A DNA stretch of 25,325 nucleotides from DATGQT01 sp033720695 (GCA_033720695.1 JAWWCA010000018.1:1-25325); one strand, 5' to 3'; shown: positions 15,745-23,735, counted from the first letter of the stretch. The notes: generated by a model not told the origin, from the letters alone. Program-made: numbers and translations.

Positions 15745-16188
15745 ATGGATCACAACTCGTTCAAGACGTACAGTGCCAAGCCCGGAGGGGTCGAGGCGTC
15801 GTGGTACGTCGTCGACGCCGAGAACCAGGTCGTCGGGCGGCTCGCCTCCCAGGTGGCCGCCATCCTCCGCGGCAAGCACAAGCCGGAGTTCACCCCCCAC
15901 GTCGACGCGGGCGACTTCGTCGTCGTGGTCAATGCCGAGAAGGCGCGGTTCACGGGCGGCAAGGAGACCGCGAAGGAGTACTTCCGCCACTCCGGCTATC
16001 CCGGCGGCGTCACCACGATGACGCCGAAGGAGGCGCGCGACAAGAAGCCGACGTTCATCGTCGAGAACGCCGTGAAGGGGATGCTCCCGAAGAACCGGCT
16101 CGGCCGCCAGATGATCAAGAAGCTGAAGGTCTACGCCGGCCCCGAGCACCCGCACGACGCCCAGCAGCCCGAGCCGCTCGAGCTCTAA
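15745..16188 (+). CDS. rplM: 50S ribosomal protein uL13
   Basis: uL13 is an early-assembling protein of the large subunit. The 147-residue product has WYVVDAENQVVGRLAS (20-35), HKPEFTPHVDAGDFVVVVNA (45-64) and the conserved basic segment around GMLPKNRLGRQMIKKLKVY (112-130). The C-terminal tail is acidic. The open frame reaches further upstream, but those residues are Arg/Pro-rich; the ATG at 15745 (MDHNSFKTYSA) gives the normal length. rpsI follows after 86 bp, the universal rplM-rpsI pair. Confidence 0.97.
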   Translation: MDHNSFKTYSAKPGGVEASWYVVDAENQVVGRLASQVAAILRGKHKPEFTPHVDAGDFVVVVNAEKARFTGGKETAKEYFRHSGYPGGVTTMTPKEARDKKPTFIVENAVKGMLPKNRLGRQMIKKLKVYAGPEHPHDAQQPEPLEL

Positions 16189-16203
16189 CGGCTCCGCGTG
16201 GCA

Positions 16204-16240
16204 GGTCTCGCGTCGGGGGCGAAGCGCCCCCAATGAGACC
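16204..16240 (+). promoter_or_regulatory. hairpin in the rplM-rpsI spacer
   Basis: Outer arms GGTCTC (16204-16209) and GAGACC (16235-16240) enclose an inner perfect stem GGGGGCG (16215-16221) and CGCCCCC (16225-16231) with a 3-nt loop. There is no U-tract. It may be an attenuator, a processing site, or an RNA-stability element between the two ribosomal protein genes. Confidence 0.4.
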
Positions 16241-16268
16241 CCGCCACCCGCCACTCGCAACCCGCAAC
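16241..16268 (+). repeat. seven-base tandem repeat, four units (YCGCMAC), before rpsI
   Basis: Four exact-length heptamers, two of CCGCCAC, then TCGCAAC and CCGCAAC, end six bases before the rpsI start codon. They occupy the place where a ribosome-binding site would normally be. Confidence 0.55.
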
Positions 16269-16274
16269 GCCCTC

Positions 16275-16670
16275 ATGGCAGCACCCACCCAGTACCAGGC
16301 CGTCGGCCGCCGCAAGACGTCGGTGGCCCGCGTCTACCTCCGCCCCGGCAGCGGCACCATCGTCGTCAACAAGCGCCCGCTCGAGGAGTACCTCCCCACG
16401 GAGGTGCGCCAGAAGGCCCTCACCGGCCCCCTCGACGTCACCGGCACCGCCGGCCAGTTCGACGTCGTCGTCAACGCGAAGGGCGGCGGGCTCACGGGAC
16501 AGGCCGAGGCCACGCAGCTCGGCATCGCCCGCGCCCTCGTCGAGTACAGCGAGGAGCTGCGCAAGCCGCTCCGCGACGCCGGCTACCTCACGCGCGACCC
16601 CCGCATGGTCGAGCGCAAGAAGTACGGCCAGCCCAAGGCCCGCAAGCGCTTCCAGTTCTCGAAGCGCTAA
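16275..16670 (+). CDS. rpsI: 30S ribosomal protein uS9
   Basis: uS9 lies near the ribosomal P site, where its C-terminal tail contacts tRNA. The 131-residue product has QAVGRRKTSVARVYLRPGSG near the N-terminus and a C-terminus RKRFQFSKR that keeps the invariant terminal Ser-Lys-Arg. The start at MAAPTQYQAVGRRKT gives the normal length; upstream in-frame residues overlie rplM. No Shine-Dalgarno is present; a heptamer repeat precedes the ATG. The stop codon lies inside a short palindrome (GAAGCG and CGCTTC arms) that might aid termination. Confidence 0.97.
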   Translation: MAAPTQYQAVGRRKTSVARVYLRPGSGTIVVNKRPLEEYLPTEVRQKALTGPLDVTGTAGQFDVVVNAKGGGLTGQAEATQLGIARALVEYSEELRKPLRDAGYLTRDPRMVERKKYGQPKARKRFQFSKR

Positions 16671-16856
16671 GCGCTTCCCGGCTCTGGGCACCGGGCGACA
16701 GGCCGTGGGCAGTTTTGCGCATGGCGCACGCCCTACCGCCCGCAGCCTTCATCCCACACCCCGCCCGATGCCCCGGTGGGTGTCCCGAGGCCGCCGGCCA
16801 CGGGATCTTCCGGGCGCAGACGACGGCGGGGGCGGCCCAACCCACACCCCACCTCT

Positions 16857-17636
16857 ATGCCCCGCGTACAGATCGAAGAGCTCCTCCGTGCCGGCGCCCA
16901 CTTCGGGCACCTCACGAGCCGTTGGAATCCGAAGATGGCCCCGTACATCTTCATGGAGCGCAACGGCATCCACATCATCGACCTCAAGCAGACCCAGCAG
17001 CTGCTCGACGAGGCTGCCGGAGCCGCCGGCCGCTTCGCCGGCCGCGGCAAGAAGGTGCTCTTCGTCGGCACGAAGAAGCAGGCCCAGGAGGTCGTCCGCA
17101 CCGAGGCCGAGCGGGCCGGGATGCCCTACGTCACCGACCGGTGGCTCGGCGGGATGCTCACCAACTTCCAGACCATGCGGAAGAGCATCCGCCGCATGGA
17201 GACGCTCCAGCGCCAGGAGGCCGACGGCACCCTCGCCCAGCTCAAGAAGAAGGAGCGCCTCATGCGCCGCCGCGAGCGCGAGAAGCTCGAGCGCACGCTC
17301 GGCGGCATCGCCGAGATGAACCGGCTCCCGGGCGCCCTCTTCGTCGTCGACATCCGCCGCGAGCACATCGCCGTCAACGAGGCCCGCAAGCTCGACATCC
17401 CCGTCATCGCCCTCGCGGACACGAACGTCGACCCGGACCTCATCGACTTCCCGATCCCGGCCAACGACGACGCCATGAAGTCGATCGCCCTCTTCACCCG
17501 CGCCATCGCCGACGCCGTGGCCGAGGGCTCGAAGGCGGGCGAGATCGAGGCCGAGGTGGCCGAGGTCGAGGCCGAGACGCGCCAGGCCGAGGCCGACGAG
17601 ATCGCCGAGGAGGAGGCCGAGGAGACGGAGGCGTAA
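16857..17636 (+). CDS. rpsB: 30S ribosomal protein uS2
   Basis: uS2 binds late to the small subunit and is needed for mRNA binding. The 259-residue protein has GAHFGH (13-18), RWNPKM (22-27), IFMERNGIHIIDL, VLFVGTKKQAQ (67-76) and the TDRWLGGMLTNFQT block near 93-106. The C-terminal 35 residues are an acidic Glu/Ala tail, as in many uS2 proteins. The upstream 27 in-frame codons are Arg/Pro-rich and are excluded. A 186-bp spacer separates it from rpsI; it holds GATCTTCCGGG near 16804, one base off the promoter-like element. tsf follows after 117 bp. Confidence 0.97.
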   Translation: MPRVQIEELLRAGAHFGHLTSRWNPKMAPYIFMERNGIHIIDLKQTQQLLDEAAGAAGRFAGRGKKVLFVGTKKQAQEVVRTEAERAGMPYVTDRWLGGMLTNFQTMRKSIRRMETLQRQEADGTLAQLKKKERLMRRREREKLERTLGGIAEMNRLPGALFVVDIRREHIAVNEARKLDIPVIALADTNVDPDLIDFPIPANDDAMKSIALFTRAIADAVAEGSKAGEIEAEVAEVEAETRQAEADEIAEEEAEETEA

Positions 17637-17753
17637 GCCCCTCCGTCGCCGGCCCGATGAGGTCGGGAGCCCGCGGGAGTGGGGGCGCGCTGCGCGCGCT
17701 CCGGCCCCGGCTCCCTCCCCGTTCACACGCATTCAACCCCCGACACGAACCCC

Positions 17754-18587
17754 ATGGCTATTTCCGCCCAGGACGTCAAGCGCCTCCGCGAGGCCACCGG
17801 CGTCGGCATGATGGACTGCAAGAAGGCGCTCCAGGAGGCCGACGGCGACTTCGACCAGGCCATCGAGCTCCTCCGCAAGAAGGGCCAGAAGGTGGCCGCC
17901 AAGCGCGCCGACCGCGAGGCTACCGAGGGCGTCGTCGCCACGGCCACGACCGACGACCACGCCGCCGCCGCGATCGTCGAGGTCAACTCCGAGACCGACT
18001 TCGTGGCTCGCAACGAGGAGTTCGTCGCCTTTGCTCAGAAGGTGGCCGACCTCGTGCTCCAGGAGCGCCCGGCCGATATGGACGCGCTCCAGGGCCTCTC
18101 CTTCGACGGCCAGCCGCTCGGCGAGGCCGTCACCGCCATGACCGGGAAGATCGGCGAGAAGATCGACGTCCGCCGCTTCGCCGTCGTCGAGGCGAGCGAG
18201 GGCGAGGTCGTCGACTACGTCCACCCCGGCGCCAAGCTTGGCGTGCTCGTCGAGATGGCCGGCAACGGGCAGGCCGACCTCCAGTCCGTCGGCCGCGACA
18301 TCGCGATGCAGGCGGCGGCCATGAACCCCGTCGCCGCCACGCGCGACGAGGTGCCCGAGGAGACGAAGCAGAAGGAGCTGGAGATCGGCCGCGAGGCCGC
18401 CCGCAACGAGGGCAAGCCCGACCACATCCTCGACAAGATCGCGACGGGCAAGCTGGAGCGGTACTTCAAGGACCACGTCCTCGTGGAGCAGCCGTTCGTC
18501 AAGGACGCCTCCCAGAGCGTGAAGCAGATGCTGGAGCAGAACAAGGCGGAGGTCAAGCGGTTCGTCCGCTTCGCCCTCGGCGGCTGA
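17754..18587 (+). CDS. tsf: translation elongation factor Ts
   Basis: EF-Ts exchanges GDP for GTP on EF-Tu. The 277-residue product has the N-terminal UBA-like domain with LREATGVGMMDCKKAL (11-26) and the core-domain signature EVNSETDFVARN (76-87), the residues that contact EF-Tu. The start MAISAQDVKRLREATG is the standard N-terminus; the 25 in-frame codons before it are excluded. It follows rpsB as in almost all bacteria. A strong hairpin terminator lies 27 bp after the stop, which separates it from the secreted protein gene downstream. Confidence 0.97.
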   Translation: MAISAQDVKRLREATGVGMMDCKKALQEADGDFDQAIELLRKKGQKVAAKRADREATEGVVATATTDDHAAAAIVEVNSETDFVARNEEFVAFAQKVADLVLQERPADMDALQGLSFDGQPLGEAVTAMTGKIGEKIDVRRFAVVEASEGEVVDYVHPGAKLGVLVEMAGNGQADLQSVGRDIAMQAAAMNPVAATRDEVPEETKQKELEIGREAARNEGKPDHILDKIATGKLERYFKDHVLVEQPFVKDASQSVKQMLEQNKAEVKRFVRFALGG

Positions 18588-18614
18588 GCCCTCCCTCTCC
18601 GCAGCAGCCCATTT

Positions 18615-18653
18615 CGTAGGGGCGGCCGGTCGTCGGCCGCCCCTACGTTTGTT
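18615..18653 (+). terminator. intrinsic terminator after tsf
   Basis: Perfect 14-bp arms CGTAGGGGCGGCCG (18615-18628) and CGGCCGCCCCTACG (18634-18647) with a 5-nt loop are followed by TTTGTT. This is the best terminator in the window and ends the rplM-rpsI-rpsB-tsf group. Its outer stem TAGGGGCG is shared with the hairpin before coaBC. Confidence 0.85.
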
Positions 18654-18805
18654 CAGGACACATAGGGATGATGGAGAGTGGAGAGGGCCGGGGATCCTCT
18701 CCGCCGCCGCTTGCGATTGTCGTTTCGATTCTCTAACGTCCAGTATTGATATCAGTGGCCTCACCGCGCTCCCCGTTCCTTCTTCTTTAACCGATGAGGT
18801 GAGCC

Positions 18806-20176
18806 ATGAAGACGCTCAGCCTTCTGAGCCTGGGCGCCTCCCTGCTCCTCTTCGCTCCTCTCCTCGCCCCCGCCCGTGCCCAGGTCCATCCCCCGCCCGG
18901 CTCCGGGTTCACCTGGGAACGTGTCGGCAACATCGGCATCGACGCGGATGCCCTCGCCTTCGGCCCCGACAGCCTCGGCCGTCCCGGCCGCTACATCCTC
19001 TGGGCTGCGGGCAACGAGGGGATCTACCGCTACGACGACAGCGTGAGTCCGCCGCTCGGGCGGTGGGTCATCCTCCAGCCTGACCCCCGCTACCAGCAAT
19101 CCGCCGATGAGATCCTCCCGCTTGGCCCCGACACTCTTCTTGTCGTCCGGACTGAGGCTTTCCGCTCGACCGACGGCGGCTATACGTTCGAGCTCGTTTC
19201 GGGCGACTTCCATAACGGGCACGCGGCGCTGGCCGAGATCCCCCCCGGCGTCCCCAACGCCGGCCGCCTCCTCCTCGGCGACTACGCCGGGTACCCGTCG
19301 GCGAGCGACAGCAAGTACTCCGACGACCGGGGGGCGACATGGACGCGCTCGGCGGTGCCGCCGCGGAATGCGAACGTAGATATCGTCGTGTTGCCGGCGG
19401 GGTCGCCGTGGGCAGGGCGCGTGGTTGCGGCGGCAAACCCAGGCATCATGCTTTCCGACGACGGAGGCGCATCGTACAACTGGGGCAGCGAGTCTGCTGG
19501 CAGCCTCTTGCTCGCGCTCACCGAGCAGCCTGATCTGTCGGAGTGGCCTCGCGTCGTCAGTGCGGGAGGGACGTGGACGTGGTGGAGCGACGACGGAGGT
19601 GAGACGTGGGAAGGGAGGGAAACGTCACCGGGCCTCACCTCAGCACGACACCTGCTCTCGCTGGGAGGCCCGTCGTTGCTGAAGATCCACTACCGGGGGG
19701 AGGTGCAGCGGAGCGACGATGGGGGCGAGACGTGGGAGACGCTTGGGCGGGCACCTGTGGAGGACGAGGGGAACGTCTCAGCTAAGTCGGCGGTGCTGGG
19801 GCCGGACGGCCGGCTCTACGTCGGTGTGCTGCGCCCAGGCCCCGACGACGAGTGGGTGTACCGGACGGAGGAGCGGCTCGTCCCGGTGGCGGCGGAGCCG
19901 TCGCCGGAGGCGCCTTCGGGGTTGAGGCTGGACGTGTCGCCGAACCCGGCGCAGGGCGAGGCCGAAGTGTCGCTCGTGCTGGCGCGTCCGGGTATGGCGT
20001 CGGTGGCGCTCTACGACGGGCTGGGGCGACGGGTGGCCGTGCTCCACGAGGGGACGCTCACGGCGGGCCGCCACGTGATCCCTTTCTACGGTGCCGACCT
20101 CCCAGCGGGGGTGTACGTCGTCCGTGCGGCGGTCGAGGGCGAGTCGGTCGCCGAGCACCTCACGCTCGCGCGGTGA
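18806..20176 (+). CDS. secreted Asp-box (BNR-type) protein with type IX sorting domain
   Basis: The 456-residue protein has a signal peptide (1-25, LAPARAQ). At least five Asp-box motifs follow: STDGGYTF (121-128), SDDRGATW (172-179), SDDGGASY (217-224), SDDGGETW (261-268) and SDDGGETW (303-310). This motif marks beta-propeller folds of sialidases and related exo-acting or binding proteins. No sialidase Arg triad is evident, so enzymatic activity is not claimed. Residues 372-456 form a type IX (Por) sorting domain (DVSPNPAQGEA, YDGLGRRVAVLHEG, LPAGVYVVR, ending EHLTLAR). Its start has a clear Shine-Dalgarno-like GAGGTGAG, unusual here. Third-codon positions look less GC-biased than in neighbours. 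It separates tsf from pyrH, which usually adjoin. Confidence 0.87.
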   Translation: MKTLSLLSLGASLLLFAPLLAPARAQVHPPPGSGFTWERVGNIGIDADALAFGPDSLGRPGRYILWAAGNEGIYRYDDSVSPPLGRWVILQPDPRYQQSADEILPLGPDTLLVVRTEAFRSTDGGYTFELVSGDFHNGHAALAEIPPGVPNAGRLLLGDYAGYPSASDSKYSDDRGATWTRSAVPPRNANVDIVVLPAGSPWAGRVVAAANPGIMLSDDGGASYNWGSESAGSLLLALTEQPDLSEWPRVVSAGGTWTWWSDDGGETWEGRETSPGLTSARHLLSLGGPSLLKIHYRGEVQRSDDGGETWETLGRAPVEDEGNVSAKSAVLGPDGRLYVGVLRPGPDDEWVYRTEERLVPVAAEPSPEAPSGLRLDVSPNPAQGEAEVSLVLARPGMASVALYDGLGRRVAVLHEGTLTAGRHVIPFYGADLPAGVYVVRAAVEGESVAEHLTLAR

Positions 20177-20204
20177 GAGGGGGGCGGTCTTGACGGCGGC
20201 TGCG

Positions 20205-20237
20205 TTGCCCCCGCCCGGGGCCCGGCCGTACCTTCCG
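20205..20237 (+). promoter_or_regulatory. putative promoter of pyrH-frr
   Basis: TTG (20205-20207) is followed after exactly 21 nt by TACCTTCCG (20229-20237), which ends 22 bp before the pyrH ATG. The spacing is identical to the yceD and rplM sites. Confidence 0.55.
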
Positions 20238-20259
20238 GCGCTCGTCCCCGCGCCCCGTC

Positions 20260-21045
20260 ATGTCCGAAGCCCCGCCGCTCCAGTACCGCCGCGTCCTCCT
20301 CAAGCTCAGCGGCGAGGCCCTCCTCGGCGAGCAGCACTTCGGCATCGACCACGCCGTGCTGGAGCGCTACGCCGAGGACGTCAAGGAGGCCGTCGCGGCG
20401 GGCGCCGAGGTGGCCCTCGTCATCGGCGGCGGCAACATCTTCCGCGGCATCTCGCCGGCCGGCCGCCGCATGTCGTCGCGCGCCCACGCCGACTACATGG
20501 GCATGCTGGCGACGATGATCAACGGGATGGCGCTCCAGGACGCCCTCGAGCACGTCGGCCTCCACACCCGGCTCATGAGCGCCATCGAGATGAACGAGAT
20601 CGCCGAGCCGTTCATCCGCCGCCGCGCCATCCGCCACCTCGAGAAGGGCCGCGTCGTCATCTTCGGCGCCGGCACCGGCCACCCCTACTTCTCGACCGAC
20701 ACCGCCGCCGCCCTCCGCGCCGCCGAGGTCGACGCCGAGGTCATCCTCAAGGGCACCCGCGTCGACGGCGTGTTCACGGCCGACCCCGAGCACGACGACG
20801 GCGCCCGCCGCTTCGAGCGCATCAGCGGCTCGGAGGTGCTCTCGCGCGAGCTCGGCGTGATGGACCTCACCGCCATCACGCTCGCCAAGGAGAGCGACCT
20901 CCCCCTCCTCGTCTTCAACATGAACCGGCCGGGCGAGCTGCTCCGCGTGCTCCGCGGCGAGCCCGTCGGCACCCTCGTCCACTGGGACGCCGGCGACGAG
21001 CCCGTCCTCGCCCGGGCTGCCTCGCCCGAGGTCCCCGCCGCCTGA
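20260..21045 (+). CDS. pyrH: UMP kinase
   Basis: PyrH phosphorylates UMP to UDP with ATP, a committed step for pyrimidine nucleotides. The 261-residue product carries VLLKLSGEAL (12-21), IGGGNIFRG (55-63), the GAGTGHPYFSTDTAA loop (136-150) and LKGTRVDGVF (163-172). It has an Ala/Glu-rich C-terminal extension of about 18 residues beyond the usual end. It lies directly upstream of frr (21-bp gap), the conserved pair, and has its own promoter-like site because the secreted Asp-box gene separates it from tsf. Confidence 0.97.
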   Translation: MSEAPPLQYRRVLLKLSGEALLGEQHFGIDHAVLERYAEDVKEAVAAGAEVALVIGGGNIFRGISPAGRRMSSRAHADYMGMLATMINGMALQDALEHVGLHTRLMSAIEMNEIAEPFIRRRAIRHLEKGRVVIFGAGTGHPYFSTDTAAALRAAEVDAEVILKGTRVDGVFTADPEHDDGARRFERISGSEVLSRELGVMDLTAITLAKESDLPLLVFNMNRPGELLRVLRGEPVGTLVHWDAGDEPVLARAASPEVPAA

Positions 21046-21066
21046 CCCCCGCCCCTACCCGACCCC

Positions 21067-21636
21067 ATGATCGACGACCAGCTCAAGGCGATCCTCAAGG
21101 ACGCCCGCGACCACATGCACAAGTCGCTGGAGCACCTCGCCGTGGAGCTCAGCCACATCCGCGCCGGCCGCGCCAACCCGACGATGGTCGAGGACGTGCG
21201 CGTGGAGGCCTACGGCAGCACGATGCCGCTCAACCAGGTGGCCAGCATCAGCGCGCCGCAGTCCGACCTCATCGTGATCCAGCCGTGGGACAAGGGCCAG
21301 CTGGCCCCCATCGAGCGCGCCATCATGGCGGCCAACCTCGGCCTCAACCCCACGAACGACGGCACCCTCATCCGCATCGCCATCCCGCCGCTGACCGAGG
21401 AGCGCCGGCACGAGCTCGCCAAGCAGGCGCGGGCCAAGGGTGAGGACGCCAAGATCGCGATCCGGAACGTCCGCCGCGACGCCAAGGACCACCTCAAGAA
21501 GACCGTCAGCGAGGAGCACCTCTCGGAGGACATGGGCTACGAGTCGGAGGAGCGCCTCCAGGAGCTCACCGACGAGTACATCGGGAAGGTGGACGCGATG
21601 CTCGACAAGAAGGAGCACGACATCATGGCCGTGTGA
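21067..21636 (+). CDS. frr: ribosome recycling factor
   Basis: RRF with EF-G splits post-termination ribosomes. The 189-residue protein has the family landmarks IRAGRANP (31-38), PLNQVA (54-59), QPWDKGQLAPIERAI (72-86), GLNPTNDG (92-99), IPPLTEERR (106-114) and a long C-terminal three-helix bundle. It starts 21 bp after pyrH and is probably co-transcribed with it. Its leader is C-rich with no Shine-Dalgarno. Downstream, GACGGCGG and CCGCCGTC arms (21679-21696) form a compact palindrome that may help end the transcript before the tRNA gene. Confidence 0.97.
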   Translation: MIDDQLKAILKDARDHMHKSLEHLAVELSHIRAGRANPTMVEDVRVEAYGSTMPLNQVASISAPQSDLIVIQPWDKGQLAPIERAIMAANLGLNPTNDGTLIRIAIPPLTEERRHELAKQARAKGEDAKIAIRNVRRDAKDHLKKTVSEEHLSEDMGYESEERLQELTDEYIGKVDAMLDKKEHDIMAV

Positions 21637-21720
21637 CCGCCGAGCGTCGCAGGCCGCGGATTTAGACGGAACTGAACGGACGGCGGGGCCGCCGTCGCCG
21701 ATCTTCCCCATCCGCACTCC

Positions 21721-21808
21721 GGAGAGGTGCCCGAGTGGCTGAAGGGGCACGCCTGGAAAGCGTGTGTGCCGGTTCCCGGTACCGAGGGTTCGAATCCCTC
21801 CCTCTCCG
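21721..21808 (+). tRNA. tRNA-Ser (anticodon GGA)
   Basis: The 88-nt gene folds as a class II tRNA. The acceptor stem is GGAGAGG (21721-21727) with CCTCTCC (21801-21807) and discriminator G. The anticodon stem is CACGC with GCGTG, and the loop CTGGAAA carries anticodon GGA at 21755-21757. A long variable arm follows (about 21765-21783). The T arm is GAGGG-TTCGAAT-CCCTC (21784-21800). CCA is not encoded. It would read UCC and UCU serine codons. Confidence 0.95.
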
Positions 21809-21816
21809 CTCAGACG

Positions 21817-21884
21817 AGCTGTGGGCTGTGAGCTGCGGGCTGTGGGCCGGACCGCTCATCGCGCACAGCTCACAGCCCACAGCT
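21817..21884. repeat. heptamer-repeat hairpin between tRNA-Ser and yicC
   Basis: A perfect 19-bp inverted repeat has arms AGCTGTGGGCTGTGAGCTG (21817-21835) and its complement (21866-21884), with a 30-nt loop. The left side is four GCTGTGR-type heptamers (21818-21845) and the right side is three NCACAGC heptamers (21863-21883). The right side ends five bases before the yicC ATG. Confidence 0.7.
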
Positions 21885-21888
21885 TCCG

Positions 21889-22776
21889 ATGCTCCGCAGC
21901 ATGACCGGGTTCGGGCGCGGCACCGGCCACGCCGGCGCCACGCAGGCCACCGTCGAGGTGCGCGCCGTCAACGGGCGCTACGCCGAGGTGAGCGTGCGCG
22001 GCCCGCGCGTGCTCAACGCCTTCGACCCCGCCGTGCAGGCGCTGTGCAAGGAGGAGCTCGAGCGCGGCAGCGTCACCGTCTCGATCACGCTCCAGCGGCC
22101 CTCGGCCGAGGCCGGCCTCGCCGTCGACCGCGAGGCGGCGCGCGTCTACGGCCGCCTCCTCCTCGACCTCCGCGACGCCGCCGGCCTCAAGGCCGACGAG
22201 GCCCCCGTCACGCTCGACCACCTCCTCCGCTACGACGTGCTCACGAGCGAGGAGCCCGACGTGGAGGCCGAGCAGACCGAGGCGTGGGCGGCCGTCGAGC
22301 CGGCGCTGCAGGAGGCCCTCGGCCGCCTCGACACCATGCGCGTGCAGGAGGGCCGGGCCCTCTGCGAGGACCTCGTCGCCCGCCTCGACGCCATCGAGGG
22401 CCACCTCGACGCCGTGGCCGCCCGCGCCCCCGCGCGCGTGGCCGAGGCGCAGGCTCGCCTCCGCGAGCGCCTCGCCGAGCTCCTGGCCGACGAGCGCCTC
22501 AACCCGGACCGCCTTGAGACCGAGATCGCCCTCCTCGCCGACAAGCTCGACGTCAACGAGGAGGTCGTCCGCCTCCGCTCCCACCTCGCCCAGTTCCGCG
22601 ACGCCCTCGGCGCCGACGAGGCCGTCGGCCGCCGCCTCAACTTCCTCGCGCAGGAGCTCAACCGCGAGATCAACACCATCGCCTCGAAGGCCAACGACGC
22701 CGACCTCGCCGCCCGCGCCGTGCGGATGAAGGAGGAGCTGGAGAAGGTCCGCGAGCAGGTGCAGAACGTCGTTTGA
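21889..22776 (+). CDS. yicC: YicC family protein (endoribonuclease-type)
   Basis: The 295-residue product begins MLRSMTGFGRGTG, the hallmark N-terminus of YicC. It contains EVRAVNGRYAEVSVRGP near 24-40, and the conserved C-terminal block runs from VGRRLNFLAQELNREINTI to SKANDAD. YicC proteins have been reported as RNA-cleaving enzymes or RNA-decay adaptors; that role is from family knowledge. The family is often next to gmk, as here (16 bp gap), followed by rpoZ and coaBC, a widely conserved order. Seven-base repeats immediately precede its start codon. Confidence 0.95.
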   Translation: MLRSMTGFGRGTGHAGATQATVEVRAVNGRYAEVSVRGPRVLNAFDPAVQALCKEELERGSVTVSITLQRPSAEAGLAVDREAARVYGRLLLDLRDAAGLKADEAPVTLDHLLRYDVLTSEEPDVEAEQTEAWAAVEPALQEALGRLDTMRVQEGRALCEDLVARLDAIEGHLDAVAARAPARVAEAQARLRERLAELLADERLNPDRLETEIALLADKLDVNEEVVRLRSHLAQFRDALGADEAVGRRLNFLAQELNREINTIASKANDADLAARAVRMKEELEKVREQVQNVV

Positions 22777-22792
22777 CCGGGCCCGCGAACCG

Positions 22793-23350
22793 ATGAAGCT
22801 CATCGTCCTCACGGCGCCCAGCGGCGCCGGCAAGACCACGATCGCGCGCCGCGTGATGGAGGCGGTCCCCGGCCTCCAGTTCTCGATCTCCGCCACCACG
22901 CGGCCCGCGCGCGACGGCGAGCGGAACGGCATCGACTACTTCTTCCTCTCCGACGAGGCCTTCGCAGCCGAGATCGAGGCGGGCGCGTTCGTCGAGTACG
23001 AGGAGGTCTACCCCGGCCGGTTCTACGGCACGCTCCGGCGCGAGCTCGAGCGGCTGGCCGAGAGCGCGGCCGTCGTCCTCGACCTCGACGTGAAGGGGGC
23101 CCTCAACGTGAAGCGGCTCTACGGCGACCGCGCCCTCACCCTGTTCGTCCAGCCGCCGAGCCTCGCCGTGCTCGCCGAGCGCCTCCGCGCCCGCGGCACC
23201 GAGACCGAGGACCGCCTCGCCGTCCGCCTCGAGCGCGCCAAGCTCGAGCTCCAGTACGCGCCCGAGTGCGACGCCGTCGTCGTCAACGACGACCTCGACA
23301 CGGCCGTCGCCGAAACCGTCGCCCTCGTGCGCGCGTTCCTCGCCGGCTGA
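22793..23350 (+). CDS. gmk: guanylate kinase
   Basis: Gmk phosphorylates GMP to GDP. The 185-residue protein has the P-loop APSGAGKTT (8-16), the GMP-binding segment SATTRPARDGE near 33-43 followed by GIDYFFLSDEAF, and EYEEVYPGRFYGT near 64-76. The DLDVKGALNVK segment (about 97-107) matches the family's DIDVQGA motif. The length is slightly under the usual 200 or so residues but complete. It begins 16 bp after yicC and is followed by rpoZ after 38 bp, so the four genes yicC-gmk-rpoZ-coaBC lie in a row. Confidence 0.96.
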   Translation: MKLIVLTAPSGAGKTTIARRVMEAVPGLQFSISATTRPARDGERNGIDYFFLSDEAFAAEIEAGAFVEYEEVYPGRFYGTLRRELERLAESAAVVLDLDVKGALNVKRLYGDRALTLFVQPPSLAVLAERLRARGTETEDRLAVRLERAKLELQYAPECDAVVVNDDLDTAVAETVALVRAFLAG

Positions 23351-23388
23351 CCCCGCCGGCCTCTTCCCCCACGCCCCACCGACCCCGC

Positions 23389-23712
23389 ATGGCCACCCCG
23401 ACCATCCAGACCCTCAACGTCGAGCAGCTCGCCGAGGAGACCGGCAACCTCTACGAGGCCGTCGTCATCCTCTCGCGCCGGGCCCGGCAGATCGCCGCGC
23501 GCCAGAAGGCCGAGCTCGACCAGAAGCTCTCCTACTTCGACGACCTCAGCCTCCTCGAGCCCGCCGAGGACCTCCGCGCCAACGAGGACCAGCTCAAGAT
23601 CTCGCTGGAGTACGAGCGGAAGCCGAAGGCCGGCGCCCTCGCCGTCGAGGAGCTCAAGAACGACGAGGTCTACTTCCGCAACGCCAGCGCCGAGGCGCCC
23701 GCGGAGCGGTAG
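23389..23712 (+). CDS. rpoZ: RNA polymerase omega subunit (Bacteroidota type)
   Basis: The 107-residue product matches the Bacteroidota form of omega rather than the proteobacterial one. The core helix is TGNLYEAVVILSRRARQIA, and the C-terminal part is EYERKPKAGALAVEELKNDEVYFRNA, typical for the phylum. Omega helps assemble the RNA polymerase core by binding beta-prime. The start at MATPTIQTLNVEQ is preferred over the longer open frame, whose extra residues overlie gmk. It lies between gmk and coaBC as in many genomes. A perfect hairpin follows 23 bp after its stop. Confidence 0.9.
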   Translation: MATPTIQTLNVEQLAEETGNLYEAVVILSRRARQIAARQKAELDQKLSYFDDLSLLEPAEDLRANEDQLKISLEYERKPKAGALAVEELKNDEVYFRNASAEAPAER

Positions 23713-23735
23713 CCCCGCGCCAGGCATCCTCCCGG

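Noticed and set aside
13714..16260. 848-codon frame as one large minus-strand gene
   Set aside because: It crosses the sigma factor, the promoter region and rplM; only the part from MNTIEQ onward has coherent protein character.
21662..21880. Small minus-strand open frame containing RGRDSNPR next to the tRNA
   Set aside because: This is the well-known spurious translation of the tRNA T-arm region, not a gene.
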